Source: Roseiarcus sp963774195
GTDB taxonomy: Bacteria > Pseudomonadota > Alphaproteobacteria > Rhizobiales > Beijerinckiaceae
Reading direction: 5' to 3'
Length of the DNA stretch: 64,000 nucleotides
NCBI GenBank assembly: GCA_963774195.1
Contig: CAVZDY010000001.1
Span: 2,170,001-2,234,000, forward strand
In this document: one piece after another, positions 33,801 through 43,991 of the stretch
Layout: each line of letters starts with the position of its first letter
Numbering within the stretch: position 1 is the first letter of the stretch
Notes under the pieces: generated by a model
Database searches by the model: none
What the model was told of the DNA's origin: nothing
Seen by the model: the letters and a program-made list of their open reading frames with translations, nothing else
Translations under genes and position numbers: made by a program

Positions 33801-36207
33801 TCACAAACGCAGCGCAGCGCCCGTCTTCTTCGCCGCCTCGGCGACGATCTTCGCGACGACGGCCTCGATCTCGGCGTCCGTCAATGTGCGCTCGCGCGGC
33901 TGTAATGAGACCGTTATCGCGACGGATTTGTGGCCTTCCGGCACGCCCGCGCCGCGATAGACGTCAAAAACGTCGGCGCTCGTGACAAGCGCGCGATCGG
34001 CGCTGAGCGCCGCCTTGACGATGTCGCTGGCGCGCGCGTTCTCCGCGACGACGAAGGCGAGATCGCGCTCGACCGGCATGAGCTCGGACCGTTCCAGCTT
34101 AGGCTTGGCCTTGGTCGGGCGCGGCTTGGCGGCGGGAATCGCGTCGAGAATGATTTCGAGGGCGACGATCGGCCCCTCGACGTCGAGCGCCTCGCAGGCG
34201 CTCGGGTGCAATTCGCCGAACCAGCCGGCGACGTTCTTCGGACCGAACTGCAGCGTCGCCGAACGGCCGGGATGAAGGAAATCCGGCCCGCCGGGAACGA
34301 TCTGCACCGCGCCGGCGGCGACGCCGAGCGAAGCGAGCAGAGCCAGCGCGTCGCGCTTGGCGTCGAAGACGTCAACCGAACCGCTGCCCGACCAGTGGCG
34401 TCCCTCGCCCTGCGTCTTCGCCATGCCGCGCCGCACGGCCGCCGCAGCGATCCGCTGGTCGTTCTCGCCGGGCCCAAGGAAGATCTGCCCGACTTCGAAC
34501 AAAGCGACGTCCTTCAGCCCGCGGCGCGAGTTGCGCTCCGCCGCGTCGATCAGGCCGGGCGCGAGGCTCGGCCGCATGTCCGAGAGATCCGCGGCAATCG
34601 GATTGGCGAGCGCCAGCGCCGGATTGCCGCCACCGAACAGCGTCGCCTTCGGTTTGGCGATGAACGACCAGGTGACGGCCTCGCGCAGGCCCAGCGCCGC
34701 GAGGGTGCGCTTGGCGAGGCGGGTGCGCTTTTGCAGCGGCGTCAGCACCGCCTTCGGCACGCCCTCGTCCAGCCGCGGCAGCGGGGTCGCCGGCACGCGG
34801 TCGAGCCCAGCGATGCGCACGATCTGTTCGACGATGTCCGCCTTGCCGTCGATGTCGGGGCGCCAATTGGGAACGATCGCCTTGCCGTCTTTGACCTCGA
34901 AGCCGAGGCGGTCGAGAATCGCCAGTCCCTCGCTCTCGGGAATGTCGAGGCCGACGAGGCGTTTGACTTCGCTGTAAGGGAAGGGGACCTCGCGCCGCGA
35001 TTTCGCGGGAGTGCCGGCGACGATGAGGCGTGACGGCTCGCCGCCGCACAGATCGAGCACCATTTGAGTGGCGAGTTCGGCGCCGGGGATGCAGAAGTCG
35101 GGATCGACGCCGCGCTCGAAGCGATAGCGCGCGTCGGTGACGATGCCGAGCTTGCGCCCGGTCTGGGCGATGTTGGCCGCGTCCCACAGCGCGCTTTCGA
35201 TCAAGACGTCGCGCGTTGTTTCGTCGCAGCCCGAATGCTCGCCGCCCATCACGCCGGCGATCGATTCGATGCCGTTGTCGTCGGCGATCACCACCATGCT
35301 GTCGTCGAGCGCATAGGTCTTGCCGTCGAGCGCGAGCACGCTTTCGCCAGCGCGGCCGCGGCGGACGTGCAGCGCGCCCTTCACCTTGGCGTAGTCGAAC
35401 ACATGCAGCGGGCGGCCGCGATCGAAGGTGATGTAATTGGTGATGTCGACCAGCGCGTTGATGGGCCTGAGGCCGATCGCGCGCAGGCGCTTCTGAATCC
35501 ATTCGGGGGAGGCGCCATTCGTGACGCCGCGCACGAGGCGCAGCGCGAAGGCCGGGCAGAGATGCGCGTCGCTCGGCGCGAAGTCCAGCTTCACCGGCGT
35601 CGGACAGTCGAAGCGGCCCTCGATCGGCTTGGGAGCAGGGGTCTTCAGCGTTCCGAGCCCCGCCGCCGCGAGGTCGCGCGCGATGCCCGCCACGCCCGTC
35701 GCGTCGGGGCGGTTCGGCGTCAGGTTGATGTCGATGACCGGATCGTCGAGGCCGGCATACGCCGCGTAGGCCAGGCCGACCGGAGCGTCGTCAGGCAGTT
35801 CGATGATGCCGTCGTGGTCGTTCGAGAGTTCGAGCTCGGCGGCCGAGCACAGCATGCCGTTCGAACTCGACGCCGCGGATGACGCCCTTGGCGAGGGTGA
35901 TGGCCTTGCCGGGAATGTACGTCCCGACCGGCGAGAAGACGCTCTTCATGCCGGTGCGCGCATTTGGCGCGCCGCAGACGACCTGGATGGGCTCGGCGCC
36001 CGCGTCGACCATGCAGACGCGCAGGCGATCGGCGTTGGGATGCTGCTTGGCCTCGATCACCCGCGCGACGAAGAAGCCTTTGTACTTCGCGCTCGGATCC
36101 TCGACGCCTTCGACTTCAAGGCCGATGCGCGTCAGCGCGTCGACGATGTCGCTCAGCGAAGCGTTCGTTTCGAGGTGGTCTTTGAGCCAGGAGAGGGTGA
36201 ATTTCAT
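33801..36207 (-). CDS. pheT: phenylalanyl-tRNA synthetase beta chain, frameshifted
   Basis: N-terminal MKFTLSWLKDHLETNASL and tRNA-binding domain (RVIEAKQHPNADRLRVCMVD), then after an extra base near 35866 MLCSAAELELSNDHDGIIEL, B3/B4 (IGLRPINALVDITNYITFDR), B5, and the C-terminal anticodon-binding domain (VFDVYRGAGVPEGHKSVAI). Corrected length 801 residues, normal for PheT. Forms the alpha2-beta2 enzyme with PheS. It is essential, so the break is most probably an error. An unrelated plus-strand gene separates it from pheS. Confidence 0.92.
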
Positions 36208-36439
36208 TTTCGCAACTTGAGAGACGAAAAGGGCCGCGCATCCGACCCGCGAGCGGGACGGCATTCGCGCGCGTTCTAGCGGAAGGGACTGGGAATTCCG
36301 AACATTATTTTCGGGCGGCTTGTCCTCATGCCGGCGCGTCCCCTCGCGACTTGGCCGGGAGCGGCCTTGCAATCTCTTTGCGCGGGAATGCCGAACTGTT
36401 TAGCAAAGCTGCGGTCTCAGAGCTGTTCGAGGTGATTCC

Positions 36440-36949
36440 ATGTCGTTTTTCGGAAAGCTGTTCGGGCAGGCGCCGGCGCCGCAGGGGCCGCCGCAAAGCG
36501 TGGACGCGGTTCGCGGCGCGCTTCTGGCGGTCAATCGTTCCACCGCGCCGTTTCAGGTTCGCCTAGCGAAGGACGAGGGCGGCGCCGACCTCGTCGCGGA
36601 ATGGCGCATTGTCGACGCCAAATGGTACGAGATCTTCGCCAAGGCCGGGCTCAAGAAGGCGTTCAAGGTGTTGATGCGGCTCGACGAGGCGTCGCATGAG
36701 GTGCGCGCCGTGGATCAGGAGTGGTCGGTGGAATGGCGGGCGGGCGTTCCGAGCCTCTCGCTCGCCGCCTCCGCCTTTCGCGGTCAGAAAACCGAGATCG
36801 AATTCGGCAAGGCCTATGGCTTCACCGAGAACCTCGGCGTCGGCGAGATCTACAATTACCGCTTCGCGACGAACGAATTGAAAACGCCGTTGCAGGCGGC
36901 CGTCGCCCACGGATGGCGCTGGAGGGGCATCGCCTTCGGTAAGCTGTGA
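36440..36949 (+). CDS. conserved hypothetical protein
   Basis: 169 residues from MSFFGKLFGQAPAPQGPPQS. No signal peptide or membrane segment. Mixed alpha/beta, with WRIVDAKWYEIFAKAGLKKA and WSVEWRAGVPSLSLAASAF, ending WRWRGIAFGKL. Family not recognised. It lies on the opposite strand between pheS and pheT, which are adjacent in most relatives, so it is an insertion in a conserved block. Confidence 0.7.
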   Translation: MSFFGKLFGQAPAPQGPPQSVDAVRGALLAVNRSTAPFQVRLAKDEGGADLVAEWRIVDAKWYEIFAKAGLKKAFKVLMRLDEASHEVRAVDQEWSVEWRAGVPSLSLAASAFRGQKTEIEFGKAYGFTENLGVGEIYNYRFATNELKTPLQAAVAHGWRWRGIAFGKL

Positions 36950-36973
36950 CGAACCCAGCGAGCGGCGGGCGGC

Positions 36974-38056
36974 TTAGCCGCTCAATCCCCCCGCCAGCGA
37001 GGGGATGTCGAGCGGCTTGAAGCCGTAATGGTCGATCCAGCGCAGGTCCGCGTCGAAGAAGTCGCGCAGATCGGGCAGGCCGTATTTGAGCATCGCGATG
37101 CGGTCGATGCCCATGCCCCAGGCGAAGCCCTGATATTCGTCGGGATCGATGCCGCAGTTCCTCAGCACATTGGCGTGGACCATGCCGCAGCCGAGAATCT
37201 CCAACCAATCCTCGCCTTCGCCAAAGCGGATCTCGCCGCCCGAACGGCGGCACTGAATATCGACCTCCACCGAGGGCGAGGTGAAGGGGAAGAAGCTCGG
37301 GCGGAAGCGCATGTTGACGTTCGGCACTTCGAAGAACGCCTTGCAGAACTCCGCGAGCACCCATTTGAGGTTCGCCAGCGTCGCCGTGCTGTCGATCACG
37401 AGCCCCTCGACCTGATGGAACATCGGCGTGTGGGTCTGGTCGGCGTCACAGCGATAGGTGCGGCCGGGGCAGATGATGCGGATCGGCGGCTTCTGGCTCA
37501 ACATGGTGCGCACCTGCACCGGGCTTGTGTGGGTGCGCAGCAGCTTGCGCTCGCCCTTCTCGTCGGGCGCAAAGAAGAACGTATCGTGCATCTCGCGCGC
37601 GGGATGCCCGGGCGGGAAATTCAGCTTGGTGAAATTGTAGTCGTCGGTCTCGATGTCCGGCCCTTCGGCGATCGAGAAGCCCATGTCGGCGAAGATCGCG
37701 GTGATCTCGTCGAACACTTGGCTGATCGGATGGATACGCCCGGTCTCGATCCCGGCCCGGCGCACTGGCAGCGTCACGTCGACCGCTTCGCGCGCGAGCT
37801 GAGCCTCCAGCGCCGCCGCCTTCAGGACGGTCCGGCGGGCGCCGAGCGCCTCGGCAACCTCGTCCTTCAGCGCGTTGATCGCCGCCCCGGCCGTCTTGCG
37901 CTCATCCGGCGACATCTTGCCGAGGGTCGCGAGCAGAGCGGAGATCGTTCCCTTCTTGCCGAGCGCGGCGACGCGGACGGCTTCGAGCGCCGCTTCGTCC
38001 CGGGCCTCGACGATGGCGGCGAGCGTTTGCTGTTGCAGGGCGGAAAGGTCGGTCAT
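36974..38056 (-). CDS. pheS: phenylalanyl-tRNA synthetase alpha chain
   Basis: 360 residues from MTDLSALQQQTLAAIVEARD. Class II motifs: THTSPVQVRTML, MFHQVEGLVIDSTATLANLK, FTSPSVEVDIQ, GCGMVHANVLRNCGIDPDEY and FAWGMGIDRIAMLKYGLPDL. Adds Phe to tRNA-Phe with PheT. Follows rplT in the same direction. Confidence 0.95.
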   Translation of the reverse strand: MTDLSALQQQTLAAIVEARDEAALEAVRVAALGKKGTISALLATLGKMSPDERKTAGAAINALKDEVAEALGARRTVLKAAALEAQLAREAVDVTLPVRRAGIETGRIHPISQVFDEITAIFADMGFSIAEGPDIETDDYNFTKLNFPPGHPAREMHDTFFFAPDEKGERKLLRTHTSPVQVRTMLSQKPPIRIICPGRTYRCDADQTHTPMFHQVEGLVIDSTATLANLKWVLAEFCKAFFEVPNVNMRFRPSFFPFTSPSVEVDIQCRRSGGEIRFGEGEDWLEILGCGMVHANVLRNCGIDPDEYQGFAWGMGIDRIAMLKYGLPDLRDFFDADLRWIDHYGFKPLDIPSLAGGLSG

Positions 38057-38092
38057 GGCGGGCCTGTCGAGAGCAAGCGGCGCCGCCGATCC

Positions 38093-38213
38093 CCGTCTCC
38101 CGCGCGCGGGAGAAGGTGGCGCGCAGCGCCGGATGAGGGGCTGTGGAGGGCAAGTCCGCGGCGGTGGACCCCGACCCCTCACCCCAGCCCTCTCCCGCCA
38201 GCGGGAGAGGGGG
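38093..38213. repeat. intergenic palindromic repeat pair
   Basis: CTCCCGCGCGCGGGAG with GGATGAGGGG on one side and CCCCTCACCCC plus CTCTCCCGCCAGCGGGAGAG on the other form an inverted pair between rplT and pheS. This is a common GC-rich intergenic repeat of alphaproteobacteria. Confidence 0.6.
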
Positions 38214-38222
38214 AGTTGCGGT

Positions 38223-38589
38223 TTACGCCGCCTTGGGCAGGTGGCCCTTGGCCTTCTCGACGATCGCCGCAAAGGCCGCCGGCTCGGTGATGGCGAGCTC
38301 GGAGAGCACCTTGCGGTCGACTTCGACGCCGGCGGTGATCGAGGCCGGAGATGAACCGGCTATAGGTGAGGCCGTGCTCGCGGACCGCCGCGTTGATGCG
38401 CTGAATCCACAGCGCGCGGAACTCGCGCTTGCGGTTCTTGCGGTCGCGATACGAGTACTGCATCGCCTTTTCGACCGCCTGCTTGGCGATGCGAATGGTG
38501 TTCTTGCGGCGGCCGAAAAAGCCCTTGGCGGCCTTCAGGACCTTCTTGTGCTTGGCGTGGGCGGTTACGCCGCGTTTAACGCGTGACAT
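38223..38589 (-). CDS. rplT: 50S ribosomal protein L20, frameshifted
   Basis: MSRVKRGVTAHAKHKKVLKA, FFGRRKNTIRIAKQAVEKAM and REFRALWIQRINAAVREHGL are intact; after GLTYSRFISGL an extra base near 38341 shifts into ITAGVEVDRKVLSELAITEP. Corrected length 121 residues, normal for L20. Needed for assembly of the large subunit, so an error is likely. Co-transcribed with rpmI. Confidence 0.95.
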
Positions 38590-38625
38590 GCTTCGTCTCC
38601 GGGAATTTCAGGGCAGTGGGCGAGA

Positions 38626-38826
38626 TCAGCCGTTCGGCAGGAAGTACTTCTTGACGTTGTCGCCGTCGGTCTTGAACAGCACGTTGGTGCCGCGCAGATT
38701 GCGGATCTGCTTCGTCGTGCGCTTGATCATGCCGTGGCGCTTGCCCGCGTGGGCGTAGACCACTTTGCCTGTTCCCGTGATTTTGAAGCGCTTTTTCGCG
38801 CCTGACTTGGTCTTCAGCTTGGGCAT
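38626..38826 (-). CDS. rpmI: 50S ribosomal protein L35
   Basis: 66 residues: MPKLKTKSGAKKRFKITGTG, then HGMIKRTTKQIRNLRGTNVL and a KKYFLPNG end. AGGAGAG lies ahead of the ATG. Followed by rplT. The infC gene that often stands upstream is not in the adjoining 560 bases. Confidence 0.95.
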   Translation of the reverse strand: MPKLKTKSGAKKRFKITGTGKVVYAHAGKRHGMIKRTTKQIRNLRGTNVLFKTDGDNVKKYFLPNG

Positions 38827-39394
38827 TTGGCTCTCCTGGGCTTGGCGCCCTATTGAGTTTGCCGGACCTTTCGGTCCGTTCGCGTCGGAATGAGCGAAAA
38901 GAACCGCCACGGCAGCCCTAACGGCCGGGCGGTTCGGATGGACGGGCGCTTGTAGGCGAAAGGGCGCATGGGCGCAAGGCCCTGGGGAAGATGTAGCGCG
39001 CAAATCAAATAGCGCTTCGCGCAAGATCATACGGCGCCAGAAGCGGCAACGCCGGACCTGGTCGTGATCCCCGTTTTCGAGCCCGGCGTCGATTCGGGGA
39101 CGAATGGTGACGCCGTCAGAGCCGCCGACGCGTTCCGACGGGGCGATCGCGATCGTCGGTGAACGGCAGTGAACGTTGAGTCCGTCGCTGCGCGCCGCCC
39201 GACGACATCTTCCTATTCAAGCAGTCGGGCGATCTCCGCGCTAGGCGCCTGCACGATCTTGGCGCCGACTTCGTGCTGGTATTGAGCGACAACCCGATGA
39301 GGAGCCGGCCAGATGTGGTCCGGCGCGACCAGGGGGACGATTTTGACATCCGCGGCAAGGTGATATTGGTGGGGCAATCGATTGTGAGGACCGC
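38827..39394. other. non-coding stretch upstream of rpmI
   Basis: 568 bases without a reliable gene. On the minus strand the rpmI leader contains CGGACC-GAAA-GGTCCG (about 38862-38877), a stable GAAA-capped hairpin, which could be part of a ribosomal-protein leader. A short minus-strand frame at 39213-39419 has no recognisable family and overlaps the next gene. Confidence 0.4.
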
Positions 39395-39745
39395 ATGTCC
39401 CAGCGCTCAATTGCATCACCGATGGGGTTCGTGGCGCTTCTCGGGCTGTGGTCGATTTTCATGCTCTATGTAGCGGAACAAGCTACGGTCTACTCCGCGA
39501 CGGTGGCCAATATCGCCTCTATCATCGGCGTCTTAGGGGGATTTGCGACGTTGGTCGCGCTCTATTTTCTCCCTGTGCCGACCGCGTGCGCTCGGCTGCA
39601 TCCCCAGCGCGACAGCATCTTGGCGCTGATCATCCTGCTGGGCTGGTCATTCCTCGGATGGGCGGTCGCCCTCGTCTGGGCCTATTCGGCCCCTCGGCTT
39701 GGTTCCGCATTACCCACTGCCGGACCTCCTTCTCCAGCACCCTAG
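39395..39745 (+). CDS. superinfection-immunity-like membrane protein
   Basis: 116 residues, three hydrophobic segments (FVALLGLWSIFMLYVAEQ, IASIIGVLGGFATLVALYFL, ILALIILLGWSFLGWAVALV). The LxxLLGWxFLGWxxALVWA pattern is the signature of the Imm_superinfect family named after phage superinfection-exclusion proteins. It opens an AT-richer accessory block. Actual phage exclusion is not shown. Confidence 0.7.
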   Translation: MSQRSIASPMGFVALLGLWSIFMLYVAEQATVYSATVANIASIIGVLGGFATLVALYFLPVPTACARLHPQRDSILALIILLGWSFLGWAVALVWAYSAPRLGSALPTAGPPSPAP

Positions 39746-39784
39746 ACCAAACGGCCAATTCGCCCTTTCCTGGGGTCTTCGCAA

Positions 39785-40831
39785 GTGTCCAAGCTTCCCC
39801 TTTCGCCAATGCTCCTCCAGTACCTCGTCGGTTTGTGCTGTCTGAAATGGCATCCAGATGCCGTCAACGTTACGATAGGCGATATGGTGCTCGATCCGGC
39901 GGCCAGCAAGCGACGCGACGTCGATGTTACGGTCACGATTTCAAAGTCTGGAGGTATCACTCACGCTTTCAAAGCCTACGAGGTGAAGCACGAGAGTAAC
40001 CCGCTGGATGTCGCTCACATCGAACAGTTATGTCTCAAGCTTTTAGACATGCCGTCAGTGACCCACAGAGCAATCGTGTCCGCATCCGGGTTCACTCCCA
40101 GTGCTCAGTCCAAAGCAGCCCGGCATGGGGTCACCCTCTACGGACTTCGCCCGTGGACGCGACCACTGCGCGAGCAATTTCCCGCTCTCTCCATGCAAGG
40201 CACGGCCGAAGAGCATTTTCTAATGAGCCAGACACTGCTCTGTTGGATTGATGAGCAATTGTCAATAGTCGCGCGGGAAGCGAAAGGGCCGTTCTCGGTG
40301 CAGCCTGACGACAGATTATATTACGAATCGGGAAAATCGCACTCAAAATACAAGACGTTCGCCGACTATAAGAACGAGTTGCTGCTTCGGTCGACCGAGA
40401 TACTGTTTCAATTGGAGCCAGCAGCGACTATTGTTCGTACGTTTCCTGTTCCCAATACCGCTCCCGAGGGAACCGTCCCTGCTGGACCAGCGTGGCCACA
40501 CACGCACACCATCGACGTTCACGGTGATGACGTTCACGTAGAGACCGGGAAAGGCATCTGTCGAATCGACTTGATCACGATCAACGGGTGCCTTCAATGG
40601 CAGCGTCCTAATAACAAGCCTCTTTACTACCTCATGGATCAAATCCCAAGCGGGGAAGCTTTTGCGGGTGCGTTGATATCCACGGGAAGGCGCGAAGGGC
40701 GTATGACCGCTCTCGTTTTCTCGCCACAGACTCGCAGCATCGGGATTCATTTTGTCCGCTTGGCTGAGAAACATCTGAACTGCATCCGCGAGCTCCCTCT
40801 TGAGCAACCCGAAGCTCCAACTGGCTCGTAA
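39785..40831 (+). CDS. PD-(D/E)XK restriction-endonuclease-like protein
   Basis: 348 residues from a GTG. The N-terminal 120 residues read as a nuclease core: DVDVTVTISKSGG (Asp), KAYEVKHESNPLDVAHIEQL (ExK) and HRAIVSASGFTPSAQSKAAR, typical of Mrr/RecB-like folds. The C-terminal 200 residues are not recognised. Could be a type IV restriction or other defence nuclease. Lower GC than the neighbouring core genes. Confidence 0.6.
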   Translation: MSKLPLSPMLLQYLVGLCCLKWHPDAVNVTIGDMVLDPAASKRRDVDVTVTISKSGGITHAFKAYEVKHESNPLDVAHIEQLCLKLLDMPSVTHRAIVSASGFTPSAQSKAARHGVTLYGLRPWTRPLREQFPALSMQGTAEEHFLMSQTLLCWIDEQLSIVAREAKGPFSVQPDDRLYYESGKSHSKYKTFADYKNELLLRSTEILFQLEPAATIVRTFPVPNTAPEGTVPAGPAWPHTHTIDVHGDDVHVETGKGICRIDLITINGCLQWQRPNNKPLYYLMDQIPSGEAFAGALISTGRREGRMTALVFSPQTRSIGIHFVRLAEKHLNCIRELPLEQPEAPTGS

Positions 40832-40937
40832 GGATTGCAATCGCGTGCTAACCAGTCGACGGGCGTGTTCGGCGTCAATTTGGACCACTAGCAGCCCTTT
40901 TGGCGCACCGCGCTCGTACGACTAAAGGATATCTGAT

Positions 40938-41702
40938 TTACGGAGGGCCGGACACGCCCTTTACTCTCTTCGCTCCTAGGGCGACAGCCTGTCGGATTGT
41001 AGAAAATTTATCGGGAGTTATTCCGGGAGGAACGGCCAAAAGTTCATATGCAGTCGTGACGAGTCGGTTCACAAATTCTCTTTTGAACCTATCATTCCAA
41101 GGTATGAGAATCCGTATGTCCCGACTTTCTAAGTCGTAAGTTCCACTCTTTGAAATATCGGTATCGTCTTGTACGTCTCCGCTAATAGTATGATGAAAAC
41201 ACACACCAATCAATTTAAACCCAGTGGAATATCTTTTCGAAAGTAGGATTCCATCAACGACAAGCTCGCTCGACGCAGCTCCAACAATAAAGTCAACGTC
41301 GCCGTACTTAGCAGACACCTCGCCAGAAGGTCACCACAGCTTTATTGCTCCGTAAACCGAAGGCAATGGTTGCGATCTGTATTCAAATATACCTATCAAT
41401 GACAGGCTTGCGGCGAGGATGACCAAAAACAGGAGGCGGTCTTTGTGCCCAGGGTTCCAAATCGGGCCGCAAACGAAACTTCCTACGAGTCCAGTGGTCC
41501 ACGCCGCTACCAGCAGAATGATCGCTAGGGTCATGGTTATGACCCCCGCGGCCGACAGCGAAGCAAGTACGAGCGTGACAAAAAGAGAGAAAACGACCGC
41601 AACGGCCGCGTCGGCTATAACGCTGCGCCATAAATCTGCGCGAGAGGGTTGGGAATTTTCGGACATCCTGGCCATCTTGGCTGATGCCGAACGAACGCGC
41701 AA
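40938..41702 (-). CDS. membrane protein with C-terminal domain, split by in-frame TGA
   Basis: First part (41331-41702): three membrane segments, VIADAAVAVVFSLFVTLVLA, TLAIILLVAAWTTGLVGSFV, LLFLVILAASLSLIGIFEY, then SVYGAIKLW and a TGA at 41331-41333. The same frame goes on without gap as PSGEVSAKYGDVDFIVGAAS to 40938 (VKGVSGPP). TGG to TGA would explain the stop, giving a 254-residue protein with a soluble tail. Family unknown. AT-rich codon use in the tail suggests transfer. The tail could also start at a GTG at 41318 as a separate protein. Confidence 0.5.
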
Positions 41703-41931
41703 TTGCGCGCATCGCAGGTGTGGGAAAGGATCCGCGCCTCAAGCGCCCCAACCTCTTCCGTCGGGGCTAAATGTTGGGTCGGGTTGGTAAAATTGCATTC
41801 GAATCGGTGCTACATAGTACCGCTCTTTCATTTCCCACTTCGCTTTGCCTCCCGGTGCGCCACCGTCGGCGCTCTGGCCTTGTTTTCCGCGGCGCTTCTT
41901 TGTTGCGTCATTGGACCGGCGACCGCGAGAC

Positions 41932-43137
41932 CTAGTCCGTTGCTCCAGCGCTGACGGTCGCGTCGGCTGTGGACGCATGACGCCGCGCATCGGATTGGCC
42001 GAGCGCTCTCCTCGTCAGGTCGTCAACGACGCGAACCCACCAATTATTGAAAACGACCAGCGGCAGCGCGGCAAAGATCGCTGCAACGACAGTCACGAAG
42101 GCGGCAAAAAGGCTCGCCTGGAAACTTGGCGTCCCACCGGCGGCCCAGAGGTAGGCTGCGGCGCCGACCGAGCAGAGGATCGGGACATGGATCAGGTAGA
42201 GCGGAAATGAGAGCTGGCCGATGAAGACCGAGACCGGGCCGGATATCAGCCGTCTCGCGCGAGGCGTCGCGCACTCGATCGTCATGATCAGGATCACGCT
42301 GGAAAAGATGTCGACGTAAGCCGACTCCGCCGCCCCGAACAGGTAGAGCGTGATTGCGAGCGAGGGGATGAGTATCGACCACTGCAGCGTTTGCGGTCTT
42401 GCAGGAAGGACCGCGGCGAGGGCGACGCCCGCCGGGAACGCGACGTACCAAGGCGAGACGAAATGACACAGCGCGGCGATCATGGCGAGGACGGCCAGGG
42501 CGACCAAGCGATTGGCGAGGAGGATCGGCCGAACGACGACCGCCGCGCCGAACGCCGCAAGGCTTCCGATCAACTCATAGCGCATCGTCCACAGACTGCT
42601 GTCATAGTCATGTTGCCCGGCGAAGAACGCGGCGAAGAGGCCTTGATACACGGCGTCGGCGAGCCTTGGCGTAAAGACGCCGCCGAACCCGAACAGAGAC
42701 AGCCATGGCGAGCCGACGAGATCGCCCGCCTCGTGAAATCGATAGGCTCCAATTGCGAAAAGCAGCCAGGAAAACAATACAGCGAGCAACGCCGGTCCGG
42801 CGAGGCGGGGCCATCGCTTCACGACCCCTCGCGTAACAATAGCCGTGTCGCCGCCCAGCAGATAGCGGCGCGTCAAGACGTAGGCCGACAAGACGAAGAA
42901 GAGAATCACAGCCGCGGAGCCGTTGAAGAGGAAAGACCAAAAGCGGCCGGGAATGGTGAGCCCTGGCGGCCACTTGTCGGGAAAGAGACCGGACTGCGCC
43001 GGAAAGAACGCGACCAGGCAATGCCAGAATAATACGCAAATGGCGGCGCAACCGCGCACGGCCTCGAGCGGCACATTCTTACCGCGATCAGGAGGCATTT
43101 CCGCGCCAAGCCGCTGAGGAAGGTGGAATTCTGACAT
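41932..43137 (-). CDS. acyltransferase 3 (OafA-like) membrane protein
   Basis: 401 residues from MSEFHLPQRLG; 43176 and 43098 are other possible starts. LEAVRGCAAICVLFWHCLVA is the family's R-x10-H signature, and about ten membrane segments follow. Members O-acetylate surface sugars such as LPS O-antigen or exopolysaccharide. A Ser/Thr/Ala tail ends it. Confidence 0.8.
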   Translation of the reverse strand: MSEFHLPQRLGAEMPPDRGKNVPLEAVRGCAAICVLFWHCLVAFFPAQSGLFPDKWPPGLTIPGRFWSFLFNGSAAVILFFVLSAYVLTRRYLLGGDTAIVTRGVVKRWPRLAGPALLAVLFSWLLFAIGAYRFHEAGDLVGSPWLSLFGFGGVFTPRLADAVYQGLFAAFFAGQHDYDSSLWTMRYELIGSLAAFGAAVVVRPILLANRLVALAVLAMIAALCHFVSPWYVAFPAGVALAAVLPARPQTLQWSILIPSLAITLYLFGAAESAYVDIFSSVILIMTIECATPRARRLISGPVSVFIGQLSFPLYLIHVPILCSVGAAAYLWAAGGTPSFQASLFAAFVTVVAAIFAALPLVVFNNWWVRVVDDLTRRALGQSDARRHASTADATVSAGATD

Positions 43138-43332
43138 TTGATGAACGCACTGTCCATGCTCGGCAAGGCGAAGCATAAATCATGATTCACATTAATATAT
43201 CGAGAAACGTATTTCTCGAAACGCCGCATCCCGGCGCGACAAACTGCGCCTCGGCGTGAATTGGATTGCGATCCTCGCGGCCTTGATGCCTCCGCAGTGA
43301 CGCTCCATAAGCGGGGCGATTGGAGGTTCGGT

Positions 43333-43935
43333 ATGGACACCCTGCTTGAAGGCTATCGTCGGTTCCGTGAAGAAATCTGGCCGGCCGAGCGCGCGCGCTA
43401 TGAGGCGCTGGCGCGTTGGGGGCAGAGCCCGGAGACGATGGTGATCTCCTGCTCGGATTCGCGCGTCGATCCGCAGACGGTGTTCGGCGCCGTGCCGGGG
43501 GAGATGTTCGTGCTGCGCAACATCGCCGGCCTCGTGCCGCCCTATCAGCCGGACGCGCATTATCACGGCACCAGCGCGGCGATCGAGTTCGGCGTGCGGG
43601 TGCTCAAGGTCTCGAAAGTCGTCGTCCTCGGCCATGCGCTGTGCGGCGGGGTTCGCGCCATGGCCTTGGGGGCGCCGCTCGAGGCGCGTGACTTCGTCGC
43701 CTCCTGGGTGGAGATCGCGAGGCCCGCGCTGAGTTCGGAGGGCCGCGACGAAGCCGAGCGCCTGGACCGAACCGAGGCTGCCGTGGTCCGCCTGTCGCTC
43801 GACAACCTCATGACCTTTCCCTGGGTCGCCGAGGCGGTCGACGCCGGGCGCCTGACCCTGCACGGCTTCCGTTTCGACATTCATACCGGCGTGCTGTCGC
43901 GCATCGACGCCGACGGCGTGCGGCCAGTCGTGTAG
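43333..43935 (+). CDS. beta-class carbonic anhydrase
   Basis: 200 residues from MDTLLEGYRRFREEIWPAER. Zinc ligands and active-site pair: VISCSDSRVDPQTVF (Cys, Asp, Arg) and VVLGHALCGGVRAM (His, Cys). Interconverts carbon dioxide and bicarbonate. No neighbour suggests a specific use. Confidence 0.93.
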   Translation: MDTLLEGYRRFREEIWPAERARYEALARWGQSPETMVISCSDSRVDPQTVFGAVPGEMFVLRNIAGLVPPYQPDAHYHGTSAAIEFGVRVLKVSKVVVLGHALCGGVRAMALGAPLEARDFVASWVEIARPALSSEGRDEAERLDRTEAAVVRLSLDNLMTFPWVAEAVDAGRLTLHGFRFDIHTGVLSRIDADGVRPVV

Positions 43936-43991
43936 GCCTCCCGGGCCCGGCTGCGCTGGCGCCAGGTCACCTAACGGCGTAGAACCGCGCC

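Noticed and set aside
2740..38589. Programmed +1 frameshifting as a shared mechanism
   Set aside because: No common slippery site or stop codon at the shifts, and unrelated housekeeping genes are affected; sequencing insertions explain it better.
39213..39419. Short minus-strand frame ending in QAPSAEIARLLE
   Set aside because: Protein-like in places, but short, without a family, and overlapping the start of the superinfection-immunity-like gene.
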